Origin: Silene conica
Taxonomy: Eukaryota; Streptophyta; Magnoliopsida; Caryophyllales; Caryophyllaceae
Direction of reading: 5' to 3'
NCBI GenBank assembly: GCA_029255685.2
Contig: CM055311.2
Span: forward strand, 61,593,048-61,657,047
Length of the DNA stretch: 64,000 nt
In this document: positions 44,564 through 56,994 of the stretch, piece after piece
Layout of the letters: the number at the start of each line of letters is the position of its first letter
Numbering within the stretch: position 1 is the first letter of the stretch
The notes under the pieces: generated by a model
What the model saw: the letters and a program-made list of their open reading frames with translations, nothing else
What the model was told of the DNA's origin: nothing
The model's database searches: none
Made by a program: the position numbers and the translations under genes

Positions 44564-45477
44564 TACAGTAATTCTGACCCTTTGCGAGAATGATAGGGTG
44601 CGGTTCAAGTGAAGCCATCCTATAGTATTCCCAAAGACTTGCATTTGTAATTTGAGTATCTCTAGAGGCTAATTAGCTTATTATTATTCTAAATAGCCCT
44701 TAGTTGTGTTATCATCGGATATTTGATGGCGTTAACGATAAGTTGGCTATGACTATGTGAGTTATTTATCCCGGTTGTTTGTTTATAAATTTTATTTTGG
44801 GTACAGTAGTCACTCAGTTATTTGTTTATAAATTTTATTTTGGGTATAGTAGTCATTTGTTTTATCTTTCTAATACGAAGTATTAGAATGTCTCAAATGA
44901 GTATATGGATGAGCGACTTGTATTCTGGTCCATTTTGTCGTTCAATAATAGTTACAATCGACACTTTTCTCATTTTTTGATTTTTTACCAAAGTAAAGGT
45001 AAATCAGTTTTTCTAACATACATCGATAGGGCAAATGATAAAAAGCTACGTAATATAATCTTATTAAAACTAAAACGGTAAAAATTAGTTTATCTTTCTA
45101 TTTGTCACGATTGAATCTTGTGTTAAATATATTTTCTTAAATAACTTTTTATCGTGTGTACTTAAAACATACGTTTGAAAAACTGTTAATATTTAGGCCA
45201 GTAATTTCACGTTAACCTACTTAAGACCATGTCCAAACAAGGGTCGCGCTAACTAAATCACGACCTATTTTTAATCTTATTCACCCTTAATTATCTTGAG
45301 CCATTTTTACCCTCTCAAACAGAAGATCACGACCTACATCACCGTTTTAATATTTTTGAGACTGAACGCACATTTCTAGACCGCACACTTCTAGATTGAA
45401 AACACACTCTTAGACTACTTTTCTATTTCCTCCTCTTTATTTGTATCCAACCAACTACAACTACACAAATTTTTATT
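44564..45477. other. Intergenic DNA, no gene seen
   Basis: AT-rich. A 47-bp tandem duplication containing TTGTTTATAAATTTTATTTT lies at about 44779-44866. Nothing else is recognised. Confidence 0.6.
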
Positions 45478-45673
45478 GATAACGAATATTATCCGTCACA
45501 AGCTGAAGATAGTCTAGTGCCTCTCACATAATGTAAGTTAGTGCCTCTCACATAATGTAAGTGACAATATCCATAAAATGCTTCATTTTCACCACTTACA
45601 TGTGCACTTACTTTATTGTGAGAATAAATAAAGTAACTGTCTTTAACTTGTGACGGATATTATCCATCACAAG
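45478..45673. mobile_element. Fold-back MITE with palindromic ends
   Basis: Ends pair as TATTATCCGTCACAAG / CTTGTGACGGATATTATCC. An internal 24-bp duplication (AGTGCCTCTCACATAATGTA) lies at about 45519-45562. A second copy of the family, split by a hAT-like element, lies at 55187-55278 plus 61485-61530. Confidence 0.75.
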
Positions 45674-45816
45674 TAAGACTCTTTCTTACAACTAAACATG
45701 TTGGATCACCTTAATCTTTTACTTAATTTGTAATTAACATGACTAAGTAAGGTCATAATCTCTTTCAATCTTCCATGACCTTGCTTGAGAGTGATTTAAG
45801 GGTTCAGTTACATTAA

Positions 45817-46539
45817 TGTTGTAGTTTTTGTATTACAAAATATTACAAACTCGTAACTAATACAAACAAAGGCACTAAGAACAGAAATGAAAGCAATAAG
45901 ACGGTAAATTACACCCAATCGAATCGTGTTGAACACACTTTACTTAGAGTATTTCGACCCTATTAGCCTTTGAGTATCACGAAATCTCTGTAGGATAAGA
46001 CGATTTTTCTTTGTCTAAGGCAAGAACAAAGAATAATTAACAATAAGAGAGGTTTTTGTTTTACTTGATTTTCCGTCAAAACAAACGAAATAGCAGTGAC
46101 AATAGTTTCTGGAAAAGTAAAACAACATGTCAGAGGCCTTTCTTTTTCACATTCTTTAATATATATGAATGCATTTGTACGTAGATAAGTTTCCTTGGGT
46201 GTTACATTTCGGTTATCATCAAAAATAACCACCAATCATTGCCAATCATTATAGGATAATAATAACTGCCAACATGACATGTAACATTTGGAACCTGCAA
46301 AAATTACGTCTCATTTTTCCGCATTGCTACCCGAGTATAATCCCGATAGGGTACATAATATACTACGACAACACTATTAATTAGTGTCCCTTATCCATTA
46401 TATACATAAACTCGATATACGATTATATGAGCATACACTCCGTATTCCCGACTCACATTATATCCATTACGAGTTCAAACCGTTTTGCCATAAGAAACCC
46501 GAATGCACTTAAATGAACTTGTGATCAATATCACTAACA
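45817..46539 (-). repeat. 3' LTR of the copia element
   Basis: Preceded in sense by the polypurine tract AAATGGGGGAGGAA (46540-46556). Contains, on the plus strand, CTTAGAGTATTT (45943-45954), identical in the other LTR. A 90-codon open frame (45963-46235, minus) is present in both LTRs because they are duplicates; I do not regard it as a gene. Confidence 0.95.
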
Positions 46540-46556
46540 TTCCTCCCCCATTTAAG
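46540..46556 (-). other. Polypurine tract of the copia element
   Basis: Minus-strand CTTAAATGGGGGAGGAA abuts the 3' LTR start TGTTAGTG. Confidence 0.85.
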
Positions 46557-47063
46557 TGTATCCCTTGTTTCCATTTAAAACAACAAAGTAAGCAAATCTA
46601 TGCATAAATGAAAGTGTCCCGAGGATTGAACTTCCACATTAGTATATTACACATTCCAAATATTCGAGAATCAAGGTGTCCCACGGATTGAACCTTTCAA
46701 CCCATATTGAATACATGAAGATAACATACACATAGACTCAGTAAACTCTTAAAGTTACAAACTTGACACTATTGACCGCCTTGTGTCCATATCCTTTCAT
46801 GAGAGTATAGGAAGCCAAGTCCAAGCCTCTTGAAGCGGCTACACTTCACGCTCACATAGGTAAATCTTTCATCGTGCACCTGCAAAATGCACTTTGTCAA
46901 AGATTTTATTAAGAAGTATTGAACTTCAACCTCTTGTCATGCAGGTCATGCACATACCTTTCGGGATTATAACATGTGTCTCAATCTTCCACAATAAGCC
47001 TTCCACATTGAACTTAGCCTCTAAAATATGTTAGAGGGAAGTTGGGTATCTTATCATAAAGAT

Positions 47064-50000
47064 CTAGATGGACTTTAAACCCATCCCGATTACTGACTTT
47101 AAAACCAAGTCCTTAGCTAATCCCTTCGTCAAGTGATCAGCTAAATTATGATGTGTTCTCACGAAATCAACGGAAATAACCCCATTAGTAATCAGCTCAC
47201 GTACCGCGCTATGTCTAACACCAAGGTGTCTAGACTTTCCGTTGTAAACTTCACTATAAGCCTTAGCTAAAGTAGCTGAACTATCACAATGGATAGAGAT
47301 AGGAGGAATAGGTCCTGGCCAAACCGGAATTTCATAAACCAAATTCCTTAACCATTCCGCCTCTTTACCGGCCGCAGCTAAAGCAATGAATTCCGACTCC
47401 ATAGTTGAACTTGTTATACAAGTTTGCTTCTTAGAAGCCCATGAGATAGCTCCTCCACCAAGTAAGAACACCCATCCACTAGTAGATGAATGATCCTCCA
47501 TGTTGGTGATCCAACTATCATCGGAATATCCTTCTAAAACCGAAGGAAATCCGACATAGTTCAAACCATAATCCATGGTTTGTTTCAAATACCTCAATAC
47601 ACGTTTTACCGCAACCCAATGCTCAAGACTAGGATTACTTGTGTATCTACTCAACTTGCCAACGGCAAAGGCGATATCCGGTCTTGTGCTTGTCATAGCA
47701 TACATCAAACACCCAATCACTTGAGAGTACTCAAGTTGTGAAACAGCTTCACCTTTATTAGGCATAAGCTTAACACTAGGATCCATTGGAGTGTTAACCG
47801 GAGAACAATTTCCATGATTAAATTTCTTTAACACTTTCTCAATGTAGTGAGATTGTGTCAAAGAGAATCCCATGTTCTCACGCTTGATCTTTATACCAAG
47901 TATCACATCCGCCTCACCCATGTCTTTCATGGCAAAACTTGATGACAAAAAGGCCTTAGTAAGGTCTACTTGACTTTGGTTGGTACCAAATATCAACATG
48001 TCATCCACATATAGACAAATAATGACTCCATTACCGTTGTCATCAAATTTGCTATACACACATTTATCCGACTGATTTAGTCTATACCCATTAGATAGAA
48101 CAACCTCATCAAACTTGTGATGCCATTGTTTAGGAGCTTGTTTAAGTCCATACAATGATTTGATTAACTTACAAACCTTATGCTCATTACCTGGCATAAT
48201 AAATCCTTCCGGTTGTTTCATATACACCTCCTCTTTAAGCTCACCATTCAAGAACGCTGTCTTGACATCCATTTGATGGATCACTAGATTATTAATTGCA
48301 GCAAGAGCAATCAATAATCTAATAGTAGTAATGCGAGCTACGGGAGCATAGGTATCGAAATAATCAATCCCTTCCTTTTGTCTAAAGCCTTGGATAACCA
48401 ATCTAGCTTTAAACTTGTCGATAGAGCCATCAACTTTCATCTTCTTTTTGAAGATCCACTTGCAACCTAATGGTTTACAACCACGAGGTAAATCCGCAAG
48501 CACCCAAGTGTTATTGCCCATTATGGAATCCATTTCATCATTCACAGCCTCTTTCCAAAAGGAAGAGTCATGAGACCTCATTGCCTCATCAAATGTCTTA
48601 GGGTCCTCATCAATATGAAAACAATATGGATAATAGTTTTCACATCCGTCCCTTGAACCTTCAACCAAATAGGTATGAAAATCGGGACCAAAGGATTTAG
48701 CAATCCTTTTCCTCTTACTCCTACGAATTTCAGGTGTTACTTCTTGAGTTGTGACATTGTCACTTCCCTCAATAGTTCCACTAGAACTAGGTACTAGATC
48801 CTTTGGCTTCGGCATTGATGAGAAACGACTCTCATCAAATATCGCATCCCTTGACTCAATTACGGTGTGAACCGAAACAGAATCATTAGGTTCAATTACA
48901 TAGAACCTATAAGCCTTTGAATGCGCAGCATATCCAATGAATATGCAATCGATGCCCCTTTCCCCCAAGGTTTTAATCTTGGGATCGGGTAGTCTTACAA
49001 CAGCCCGACAACCCCAAACTCGAAGATAATTCAAGTTTGGTTTCTTTTTGTACCAAAGTTCATATGGAGTGTCTTTATTCCTTTTATTAGGAATCCTATT
49101 TAACAAATAGCAAGCCGTCAACATGGCTTCACCCCAAAATCCGTCACTCAAACCCGAGTAAGACAACATGGAATTAACCATTTCTTTTAGGACTCTATTC
49201 TTTCTTTCCGCAACACCATTTAATTGTGGTGTATAGGGAGGAGACACTTCATGAATGATACCACTTGACTCAAAATACAATGGGTCATAATATTCACCAC
49301 CTCTATCGGAACGCAACCTTTTAATCAAACCCGATTGTTGCAATTCCACTTCATTTTTAAAAACCTTAAACTTATCAATTGTCTCATCTTTAGCATGGAG
49401 TAAATATATGTAACAAAACCGACTATAGTCATCAATAAAAGTCACTACATATTTTTTACCACCTAAAGACGGATAATTGCGAAAATCACATAAATCACTA
49501 TGAATAAGTTCAAGCACATGTGAGATCCTAGACACATTACCAAATGATTGCCTTGTGATTTTTGTCAACATACAAGTATTACACTTATTAATCTTCATGT
49601 TAAAAGATGGAATTAGACCATCTTTAGACATAGTTTCCAATCTTTTATAATGTACATGTCCTAATCTCACATGCCAAAGGTATGAAGTATCATCCATAGA
49701 GGAAGCAATAAATATGGAACTTTTATTTGGAACAACATTCAACATAAACATGCCATTGCAATAATAACCAAATCCAATAAACACACCATGTTTAGATAAA
49801 ACATACTTATTAGATTCATACACTTGCTTATAACCAAGTTTGCATAAACAACTACCAGATACAAGGTTTTTTCTAATTCCGGGTACATGCAATACTTTAT
49901 TTAAATTTACAACATTTCCGGAACTAAATTCCAACACCACCGTGCCACGGCCAACAATAGGAGCGGTAGACTCGTTGCCCATATAAAGAACGGATCCATC

Positions 50001-51047
50001 CTTCACTAGTTCATAATCCTTGAACCAATGTCGATCCTTGCAAACATGATTAGTTGCACCCCAGTCTATCCACCATGCCACTACATCATCCTGCACATAA
50101 AATGCTTCAGAAATTAGTGGTACATAATTCACAACCGAACTAAAACCATAGTCTAAAATCTGACCTTGATTAGTGGGTGGACCTTGATCATTTGACCCTT
50201 GTCCTCTTTGGCTAGTACTTGCACCCTTATTCTTTTTGTGCTTCCTAACCTTGCAATTTGCTTTCAAATGCCCGGTCTTTCCACAAATCCAACAAGCACC
50301 TTTTGGTGCCTTGTTAGACTCATCATTGGTGTTGTTAAAAGAGCGTTTTTTACCCTTAAACTTGTTATAGGAACCCTCTCCCTTTTCCATCATATTGACA
50401 GAAGAAGATCCCATAACATCTTTTCCTTTACCCTTGCCACCATCTTGCACCCTTAGAGATTCCTCTATGCGCAAATGGCTACCAAGTTGAATAAGACTCA
50501 ACTCTTCCTTTTTGTGTTTAAGCATGTGTTTAAAATCCTTCCATGAAGGAGGCAACTTGTCTATGATACTAGACACCGAAATGGATTCATCCATTTCCAT
50601 CTTATGTTGTGCAAATTGACCCAAAATCCGAAGCAATTCATTATATTGTTCCATTACCGGTCTAGCATCCACCATTTTATAATTCATGAAATTTCCAACA
50701 AGAAACTTCTTACTAGAAGCATCCTCATCCATGTACTTAGATTCAAGTTGATTCCATAATTCTTTAGCGGACTCTACATTTTGATAAATGTCAAAAAGAG
50801 AGTCGGACATACCGTTCAAGATGTGACCGCGACATATGTAGTCATCATTTTCCCACTTGTTTCTTTTTCGTTGAATTTCCGCAATTGTTTCATCCCCAAC
50901 AATCTCCGGCATAGGAGTACTCAACACATACACAACCTTCAAAGCGGTGAGAAGGAAGTGCATCTTCTTTTGCCAACGACGGAAATCAACACCCTCAAAT
51001 TTCTCCAACTTTCCAAACTTGCTTGTCATCTCTTTGATTGAATCCAT
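47064..51047 (-). CDS. Copia gag-pol polyprotein, intact reading frame
   Basis: 1327 codons from the ATG at 51047 ([19 protein letters not shown]). The frame is open upstream into the LTR but only with a GTG start, so this ATG, 26 nt after the LTR, is preferred. Order: copia-type gag ([12 protein letters not shown]); zinc knuckle [14 protein letters not shown] near residue 252; protease near 328; integrase zinc region (WHVRLGH, CNTCM) and core with D near 518, D near 581 (RSDRGGEYY) and E near 614 (NGVAERKN); reverse transcriptase ([24 protein letters not shown]); RNase H ending with [12 protein letters not shown]. Gene order integrase before reverse transcriptase is diagnostic for copia. The integrase D-to-E spacing is 32 residues. 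The protease motif reads DWGAT where the family has DSGAT, a likely inactivating change. Everything else looks functional. Confidence 0.95.
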   Translation of the reverse strand: MDSIKEMTSKFGKLEKFEGVDFRRWQKKMHFLLTALKVVYVLSTPMPEIVGDETIAEIQRKRNKWENDDYICRGHILNGMSDSLFDIYQNVESAKELWNQLESKYMDEDASSKKFLVGNFMNYKMVDARPVMEQYNELLRILGQFAQHKMEMDESISVSSIIDKLPPSWKDFKHMLKHKKEELSLIQLGSHLRIEESLRVQDGGKGKGKDVMGSSSVNMMEKGEGSYNKFKGKKRSFNNTNDESNKAPKGACWICGKTGHLKANCKVRKHKKNKGASTSQRGQGSNDQGPPTNQGQILDYGFSSVVNYVPLISEAFYVQDDVVAWWIDWGATNHVCKDRHWFKDYELVKDGSVLYMGNESTAPIVGRGTVVLEFSSGNVVNLNKVLHVPGIRKNLVSGSCLCKLGYKQVYESNKYVLSKHGVFIGFGYYCNGMFMLNVVPNKSSIFIASSMDDTSYLWHVRLGHVHYKRLETMSKDGLIPSFNMKINKCNTCMLTKITRQSFGNVSRISHVLELIHSDLCDFRNYPSLGGKKYVVTFIDDYSRFCYIYLLHAKDETIDKFKVFKNEVELQQSGLIKRLRSDRGGEYYDPLYFESSGIIHEVSPPYTPQLNGVAERKNRVLKEMVNSMLSYSGLSDGFWGEAMLTACYLLNRIPNKRNKDTPYELWYKKKPNLNYLRVWGCRAVVRLPDPKIKTLGERGIDCIFIGYAAHSKAYRFYVIEPNDSVSVHTVIESRDAIFDESRFSSMPKPKDLVPSSSGTIEGSDNVTTQEVTPEIRRSKRKRIAKSFGPDFHTYLVEGSRDGCENYYPYCFHIDEDPKTFDEAMRSHDSSFWKEAVNDEMDSIMGNNTWVLADLPRGCKPLGCKWIFKKKMKVDGSIDKFKARLVIQGFRQKEGIDYFDTYAPVARITTIRLLIALAAINNLVIHQMDVKTAFLNGELKEEVYMKQPEGFIMPGNEHKVCKLIKSLYGLKQAPKQWHHKFDEVVLSNGYRLNQSDKCVYSKFDDNGNGVIICLYVDDMLIFGTNQSQVDLTKAFLSSSFAMKDMGEADVILGIKIKRENMGFSLTQSHYIEKVLKKFNHGNCSPVNTPMDPSVKLMPNKGEAVSQLEYSQVIGCLMYAMTSTRPDIAFAVGKLSRYTSNPSLEHWVAVKRVLRYLKQTMDYGLNYVGFPSVLEGYSDDSWITNMEDHSSTSGWVFLLGGGAISWASKKQTCITSSTMESEFIALAAAGKEAEWLRNLVYEIPVWPGPIPPISIHCDSSATLAKAYSEVYNGKSRHLGVRHSAVRELITNGVISVDFVRTHHNLADHLTKGLAKDLVLKSVIGMGLKSI

Positions 51048-51073
51048 TTCCAATATAGAAAATACTCTAAGAA
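51048..51073 (-). other. Non-canonical primer-binding region of the copia element
   Basis: The 26-nt leader between LTR and ATG does not contain TGGTATCAGAGC or any TGG-initial tRNA complement at the LTR edge. Instead CTTAGAGTATTT (minus sense, 51060-51071) starts two bases after the LTR and is the exact reverse complement of AAATACTCTAAG within the sense LTR (51201-51212, and 45943-45954). This is consistent with self-priming; see findings. Confidence 0.7.
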
Positions 51074-51797
51074 TGTTGTATTTTTTTGTATTACAAAATA
51101 TTACAAACTCGTAACTAATACAAACAAAGGCACTAAGAACAGAAATGAAAGCAATAAGACGGTAAATTACACCCAATCGAATCGTGTTGAACACACTTTA
51201 CTTAGAGTATTTCGACCCTATTAGCCTTTGAGTATCACGAAATCTCTGTAGGATAAGACGATTTTTCTTTGTCTAAGGCAAGAACAAAGAATAATTAACA
51301 ATAAGAGAGGTTTTTGTTTTACTTGATTTTCCGTCAAAACAAACGAAATAGCAGTGACAATAGTTTCTGGAAAAGTAAAACAACATGTCAGAGGCCTTTC
51401 TTTTTCACATTCTTTAATATATATGAATGCATTTGTACGTAGATAAGTTTCCTTGGGTGTTACATTTCGGTTATCATCAAAAATAACCACCAATCATTGC
51501 CAATCATTATAGGATAATAATAACTGCCAACATGACATGTAACATTTGGAACCTGCAAAAATTACGTCTCATTTTTCCGCATTGCTACCCGAGTATAATC
51601 CCGATAGGGTACATAATATACTACGACAACACTATTAATTAGTGTCCCTTATCCATTATATACATAAACTCGATATACGATTATATGAGCATACACTCCG
51701 TATTCCCGACTCACATTATATCCATTACGAGTTCAAACCATTTTGACATAAGAAACCCGAATGCACTTAAATGAACTTGTGATCAATATCACTAACA
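51074..51797 (-). repeat. 5' LTR of the copia element
   Basis: Nearly identical to 45817-46539; differences include one indel in the T run near 51080 and two substitutions near 51739-51748. A TATA-like CATATATATTAAAG (sense, about 51411-51425) is present. Confidence 0.95.
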
Positions 51798-51802
51798 ATT
51801 AA

Positions 51803-53860
51803 GACGCTGGTAATGAAATATTCCCATATTTTTTTGTACTCAAACGTGTGTAAGCATTCTATTTTCAATCTTTCGTGTTCCATGAAATCGTAACCTGATT
51901 TCTTCCCGGCATGCACGAAAATGATGAAGGTGCAGAATTTATTAGAAGTGCAAAATATAGTCGGTAAGTGGCTTTTGTAGTGCTTTCCTGACAGGGTCTC
52001 ACTCTCACAGTGAGGCAAAAAGGAAAAAAAAAAAAAAAAAAATCTTGCAGAGTTATAGTGAACAACTTTTAATCCTCGGAGGAAAAAGTTTAGGTGAAAA
52101 AACCCTCTAAATGTCACGTGTACTATTCTTCATCTGTTAAATTCAACAACGGGCCTAATCACATGTATTTCATGTAATTTATAAAATGTTAAGTTAACAA
52201 CGGGTCTGAACCACATTTCTTTCATGCATTTTTTAAAATATAATATATTAAATTCGAAAAAGTTTAAGAAAAAGCTTATGTATCCAGATTTGTTTCATGC
52301 AATTTATAAAATGTAATATATTAAATTTATTTATTTATTTAATTATTTAAATCAATTAAACTTGTTAATTTTTTTCCAATTGAATTTGTAATGCATGAAG
52401 TAGCATTAATCTCGGTCAAACCGTATTTTTCACTAATATTTAGTTTATTTATTTAATTGCAGACTAATGATATTTACAAATGAATTTTTATTTAGGAATT
52501 AAAGTCAACCAAATTTAACATTATTAAGAATTCTTATTGTTGATTATATTTATTAATTATATATAACTTTGATTAATTTATAAACATTTATACATAGATT
52601 AAAATCAATTATATGTAATAAGTTAAAATTTTACCTATACATTAAATTGGCTAGTTATGTAATTTCTGAACATGTAATCTTTATCATCAAAAATTCTAAC
52701 TATAATGACAAATACTAATTGATTAAAAAAATCATATTTAAAATTTTTAGCTTTAATTAAAGAGTACATTTTATGAAAATATGAAATAATTTTTTTGTAA
52801 TTTAGTTTGGCTGAAAATGCAAGAAATGTTCTTACTTTAATAAAATAAAGATTCTAAGAAACGCAACAACAAATAAAATCATGATCCACACCGATAAAAT
52901 CTTTAGCACCCAAATTAGAAATAGAATCTTTCATTTTTTACTTTTTTTATTATTATTTCTTATTGTTAAATTTCTAAACTACCCTTTTGCACTAATAAGT
53001 TCGAAATTTGAATTTTACTAGAGGAAAAGCAAAATGCATATGTAAATTATAATAACACCGTCATCGTCATCTCATTTTCCTTTATTTACCAAAGTCATTT
53101 TAGGGGGTCAAATGAATAAAGTAGTTAATTTATGAACAAATTACTTAATACTTTTTTTTCCAAATATATGGAAACAAATAAAGGATAAAGTATATAACTA
53201 AGTGTCACAAATTTGCAGAGTTGGCGCCCACAGGCCACAATCCTAAATTCGTACATAAGAAAGCATCTCTCGAGAGATATACCCTAGTATGTGCCTTTAA
53301 TAGCATATTACTTGATCCTTATAGAACCTCCTTTGCTCCTTCTTACCCCAAAATAAAAGCCAACGTTCTTGCCCAGAATAAACTTTTCAGCTTACAGCTA
53401 AAAAGATACTTCGTAGGAGTTTATTATCATGCTATAGCAAATACTATTACTAAACAAGATTAACTTTCGCACCAAAGAAAAAAACTAAACAAGATTAACT
53501 GCAAGTCTGGAACCGTACAAAAATTTGAGTGTGTCATGATAAATTGGAACGCATAAAAACTTCAAATATGCGGTTTCTTATCAAATTATTTAGAGACTAC
53601 TTTTTCGTATCTCTTCCTTTTTTTGTGATTTTTTTAACTATGCTACCATGGTAATGTTTTTAGTTTGTTAAATTCATTAACTATGCTATATCGAACTAGG
53701 GAGATTAAATTAATTTAGACTAATGAAAATATGAAATCATTACTATAAATATGACTTTTGAGAACGGGACTTATGGAATAAATTATAGCGTGGAACCGTC
53801 TTTATTTTAAATTAAAACTGGACGCCAATTGTAATTTAGAGAAAGAAAACGGGTTCATTT
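51803..53860. other. AT-rich DNA, no gene recognised
   Basis: Contains an A run at 52021-52040 and short repeated ACAACGGGYCT/CATGTATTTCATG-like stretches at 52147-52225. A plus-strand open stretch (53221-53463) lacks an ATG at its start and resembles nothing I know. Confidence 0.5.
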
Positions 53861-54513
53861 AGAGCATCTCCCATGGACAGCTACAACACGTTGTAGCTTA
53901 ATTTATCAATACGGTTTTTTAAGCTATTTTGTTCTTCGGCTATATATCGCTCCAATAGTTGGATACAACATTTTCTAATATTATGGGTCCCACAATAAAA
54001 TTTTCTCCAATCAAAAACTTTACCTTTTATTTTATTTTTATTTTTTTAAAGCTAGCTACATGCTTGGTAGAGCTACCATGCTCATAAGAGCACCTCCAAT
54101 GGTTTGTTTTAGGGACTTGCTTGCAATATTTATAAAATAGCAAGCAAGTAGCTTACCATTGGAGTAAGGTAATATTCATGTAGCTTATGAGCATGGTAGC
54201 TCTACCAAGCATGTAGCTAGCTTTAAAAAAATAAAAATAAAATAAAAGGTAAAGTTTTTGATTGGAGAAAATTTTATTGTGGGACCCATAATATTAGAAA
54301 ATGTTGTATCCAACTATTGGAGCGATATATAGCCGAAGAGCAAAATAGCTTAAAAAACCGTATTGATAAATTAAGCTACAACGTGTTGTAGCTGTCCATT
54401 GGAGATGCTCTAAGCTACATGAATATTACCTTACTCCAATGGTAAGCTACTTACTTGCTATTTTATAAATATTGCAAGCAAGTCCCTAAAACAAACCATT
54501 GGAGGTGCTCTTA
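53861..54513. repeat. Interleaved inverted repeats (A-B-A'-B') with MITE-like ends
   Basis: A (53861-54088) pairs with A' (54184-54411), each 228 bp and near-perfect. B (54085-54187) pairs with B' (54411-54513), each 103 bp and near-perfect. A starts AGAGCATCTCC and B starts AGAGCACCTCC, so both carry a related terminal motif. The whole unit is bordered by TTA on both sides (53858-53861 region and 54511-54513), as for PIF/Harbinger-type MITEs. The order is not simple nesting. Confidence 0.9.
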
Positions 54514-55186
54514 CCAACCATATCATCTTTGTTTGTTCTATAACAACTCAAAAAAGGACGGTTGTAAAAATTATCCGGTCCAAAAACCAACAAAAGAGGC
54601 TGGTTCCATTGAACCGTTATACTCCATATATCTTTGTTCACAAATTCCCGGAACAAGTCGTCACCTTTATCATATAACATGCTAACAACCTTAAAAAATC
54701 AAGTCAGTAATTCAAGTTTAGATATAGGTAAACACTCTCCAATTTTTGATAAAACCAAGTCAAAAACCATATCCTTATTCCCTTACCTAGAGGATTCCAA
54801 AAGTCTCCAAAATAAGCTATTTATAACTTAGCTTCAAAAGGAGATAAATTAGAAATTGTTGCAGAAGGGTGAAACATTCACCGTCAGGTAAAATTTTACC
54901 CGCACATTCCGTACAAAAGGCCGAAAAACGTGAAAACGATTGAGGGGCGAAATTATACCCTAGTGAGTATAATTTTACCTCATCGGTGATGCCTTTGCGC
55001 TGTATCTCTAAAAACTATTCATTTTCCTACCTTGATGACAATTCCGCTCTGGATCCCATCACGCTAAAATTCTCTATTTTAACAACTGCGGTCATAATTA
55101 TTTTCATTAAATAAGGTTTAAAAATTACAAAATAACCGTTAGCTAAGTGGTTTTACGGTTTTATTTAACACAAATTCTCATGACGG
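54514..55186. other. Intergenic DNA, no gene recognised
   Basis: Nothing diagnostic. GTAAAATTTTACC palindromic stretches lie near 54887-54900 and a TATAATTTTACC stretch near 54968. Confidence 0.5.
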
Positions 55187-55863
55187 GTACTATTCGTCAA
55201 AAGCTGAACACGAAGTTGCACTATCCACAAATGACTTTATGTTGTCCACTTGCATGTCCACTTACTTTATTGTGAGAGCAGGGCCGTCTCAACAAAAGTG
55301 AAGGTCCGATGCAAAAATAAAATATGAGGCCCTAAATTTTCAAACTCAAAATGCAAACTATAAAATATTGAAGCTGATTTTTAGAATTGTTGGCACAATT
55401 TTGTGAATAAAAACCGATAAAATAAAGTCCTTTGATTTTCAACCCTTGATCCTTCCTCCAATAGCTGCAAATGCATTAAATTTTAGAACAATATTATCTA
55501 TTTAGATATCTTTGTAGTTCAAGCGTAAATATGACATTTTTATTAACAATTAAAATTGACCATATTTCAAAGTTTTGATTCTAATTTCTCTAATTGTAAA
55601 TTTTGAATGGTTTGAAAAATTGCTTTGGAATAATCATACATCCTCTTTCTATAAAAGGAACAACATTTAGAGAAATCTGATTGGCCGGAATTTTGTTCAT
55701 GAAAGAAAAAACTAATTGCCCCACTCCCCAATCCCTACTATCATCAAGTAATTAATTATCCTCTCTCTTCTCCACTATCATTAAGGTAATTAATTACCCT
55801 ATCTCCTTATTTCTTAGTATTACTTTCCATATAAGTACATTCATATATTCATAGGTTAAAAAG

Positions 55864-56310
55864 TAAACCTGGCAAACAGATTGGGTCGTGTCGGGTTTGT
55901 GTTCGTGTCACATGTAAACGGGTCACAAACCCTCCAATCTAAACCCGACCCAATTAAATTTCGTGTCGTGTTCGTGTCGACCCACCTAGATAAATGGGTC
56001 ATCAAGCCTCAACCCTAACCCGTTAATTTCGTGTCGGGTTCGTGTCGTGTTTTCGTGTCATGTCCATATTTGGAAAGTTTAAGTATATTTATGTGATGGA
56101 TGAAAAAAAATAGGATTTATTTAGTAAACAGGTCATTCGTGTCGGGTTTTTGTTTAAAGAGTTCAACCCAAACCCGACTCACTTAAATATCGTGTCGTGT
56201 TTGTGTCGACCCACTTACATAAATGGGTCATTAAGCCTCAACCCAAACCCGCTATTTTCGAGTCGGGTTCGTGTCGTATTTTCGTGTCGTGTCATTATTT
56301 GTCAACTCTA
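55864..56310. mobile_element. hAT-type MITE, copy 2
   Basis: 447 bp, ends TAAACCTGGCAAA and TTTGTCAACTCTA, 8-bp duplication TTAAAAAG (55856-55863 and 56311-56318). Same family as 41224-41684. Confidence 0.9.
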
Positions 56311-56539
56311 TTAAAAAGCTTATGATAAAAAAAATAATCACACTCAACCTTACAATAAAAATAAAATACAAAAATAAATCGGAAATCTGCATAGAAATTC
56401 ATATTTTAAAGGACAACAAATTTTATAATAACAAAAAAATTACAATTCTGGAAAAATTAACCTCTTGAATACCTTGACAAATAAAACTAACTATGAATTC
56501 TTCTGTGGGACAGTCTCATACTATAAGACGGTCAACATA

Positions 56540-56808
56540 TATAAAAAGAAAAGTCGTTTACATATATATATTTGATCCATCCTAAATTTAAACTGATAGC
56601 CTTCTTGTCCTACATAAAAATTTGTATAATTTTATAATGTCAAACAAATGCGTTGTTTTTACTTACGTCTAAGTTAATCGTATAAATTCTTTTTATTTTT
56701 TAGATCAATATACTTGCGATACTAAAATTATACTTTATTAAATATATTCACTTTTTTATTTTTATTTTTCAGTTTAAACCCGTGCATTTTTTGCACAGCG
56801 TAAAACTA
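56540..56808 (+). mobile_element. Degenerate Helitron 3' end
   Basis: CCCGTGCATTTTTTGCACAG hairpin then CGTAAAACTATT, the decayed equivalent of the CTAG end at 43304; the upstream 250 bp matches 43020-43304 in order and motif (ATAATGTCAAACAAATGCG). Confidence 0.6.
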
Positions 56809-56883
56809 TTAAAGAATATAAAATATGGAATGTCAGATGAGTTTATGGGAAAATTATTTTTATTTGGAAAGAAATAAATCAAT

Positions 56884-56885
<2 letters not shown>

Positions 56886-56939
<54 letters not shown>
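56886..56939. repeat. TA microsatellite
   Basis: About 26 uninterrupted TA units. Confidence 0.97.
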
Positions 56940-56944
<5 letters not shown>

Positions 56945-56994
56945 GGAAGCTTTTTTCTAAGCACGTGGTAGTCTCCACCTTTTACAAAACACTT

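Larger units (their letters stand above)
45817..51797 (-). mobile_element. Complete Ty1/copia retrotransposon
   Basis: 5981 bp with LTRs 45817-46539 (723 bp) and 51074-51797 (724 bp), termini TGTTG and CTAACA on the plus strand, and target duplication ATTAA (45812-45816 and 51798-51802). I see only about four differences between the LTRs, so insertion is recent. It has one uninterrupted gag-pol ORF (47064-51047, minus). The primer-binding position has no tRNA-like sequence. Candidate activity is limited by one odd residue in the protease motif. Confidence 0.96.

Noticed and set aside
45963..46235. 90-codon ORF conserved in both copia LTRs (also 51221-51493)
   Set aside because: The LTRs are near-identical duplicates from one insertion, so conservation carries no information, and it matches no known family.
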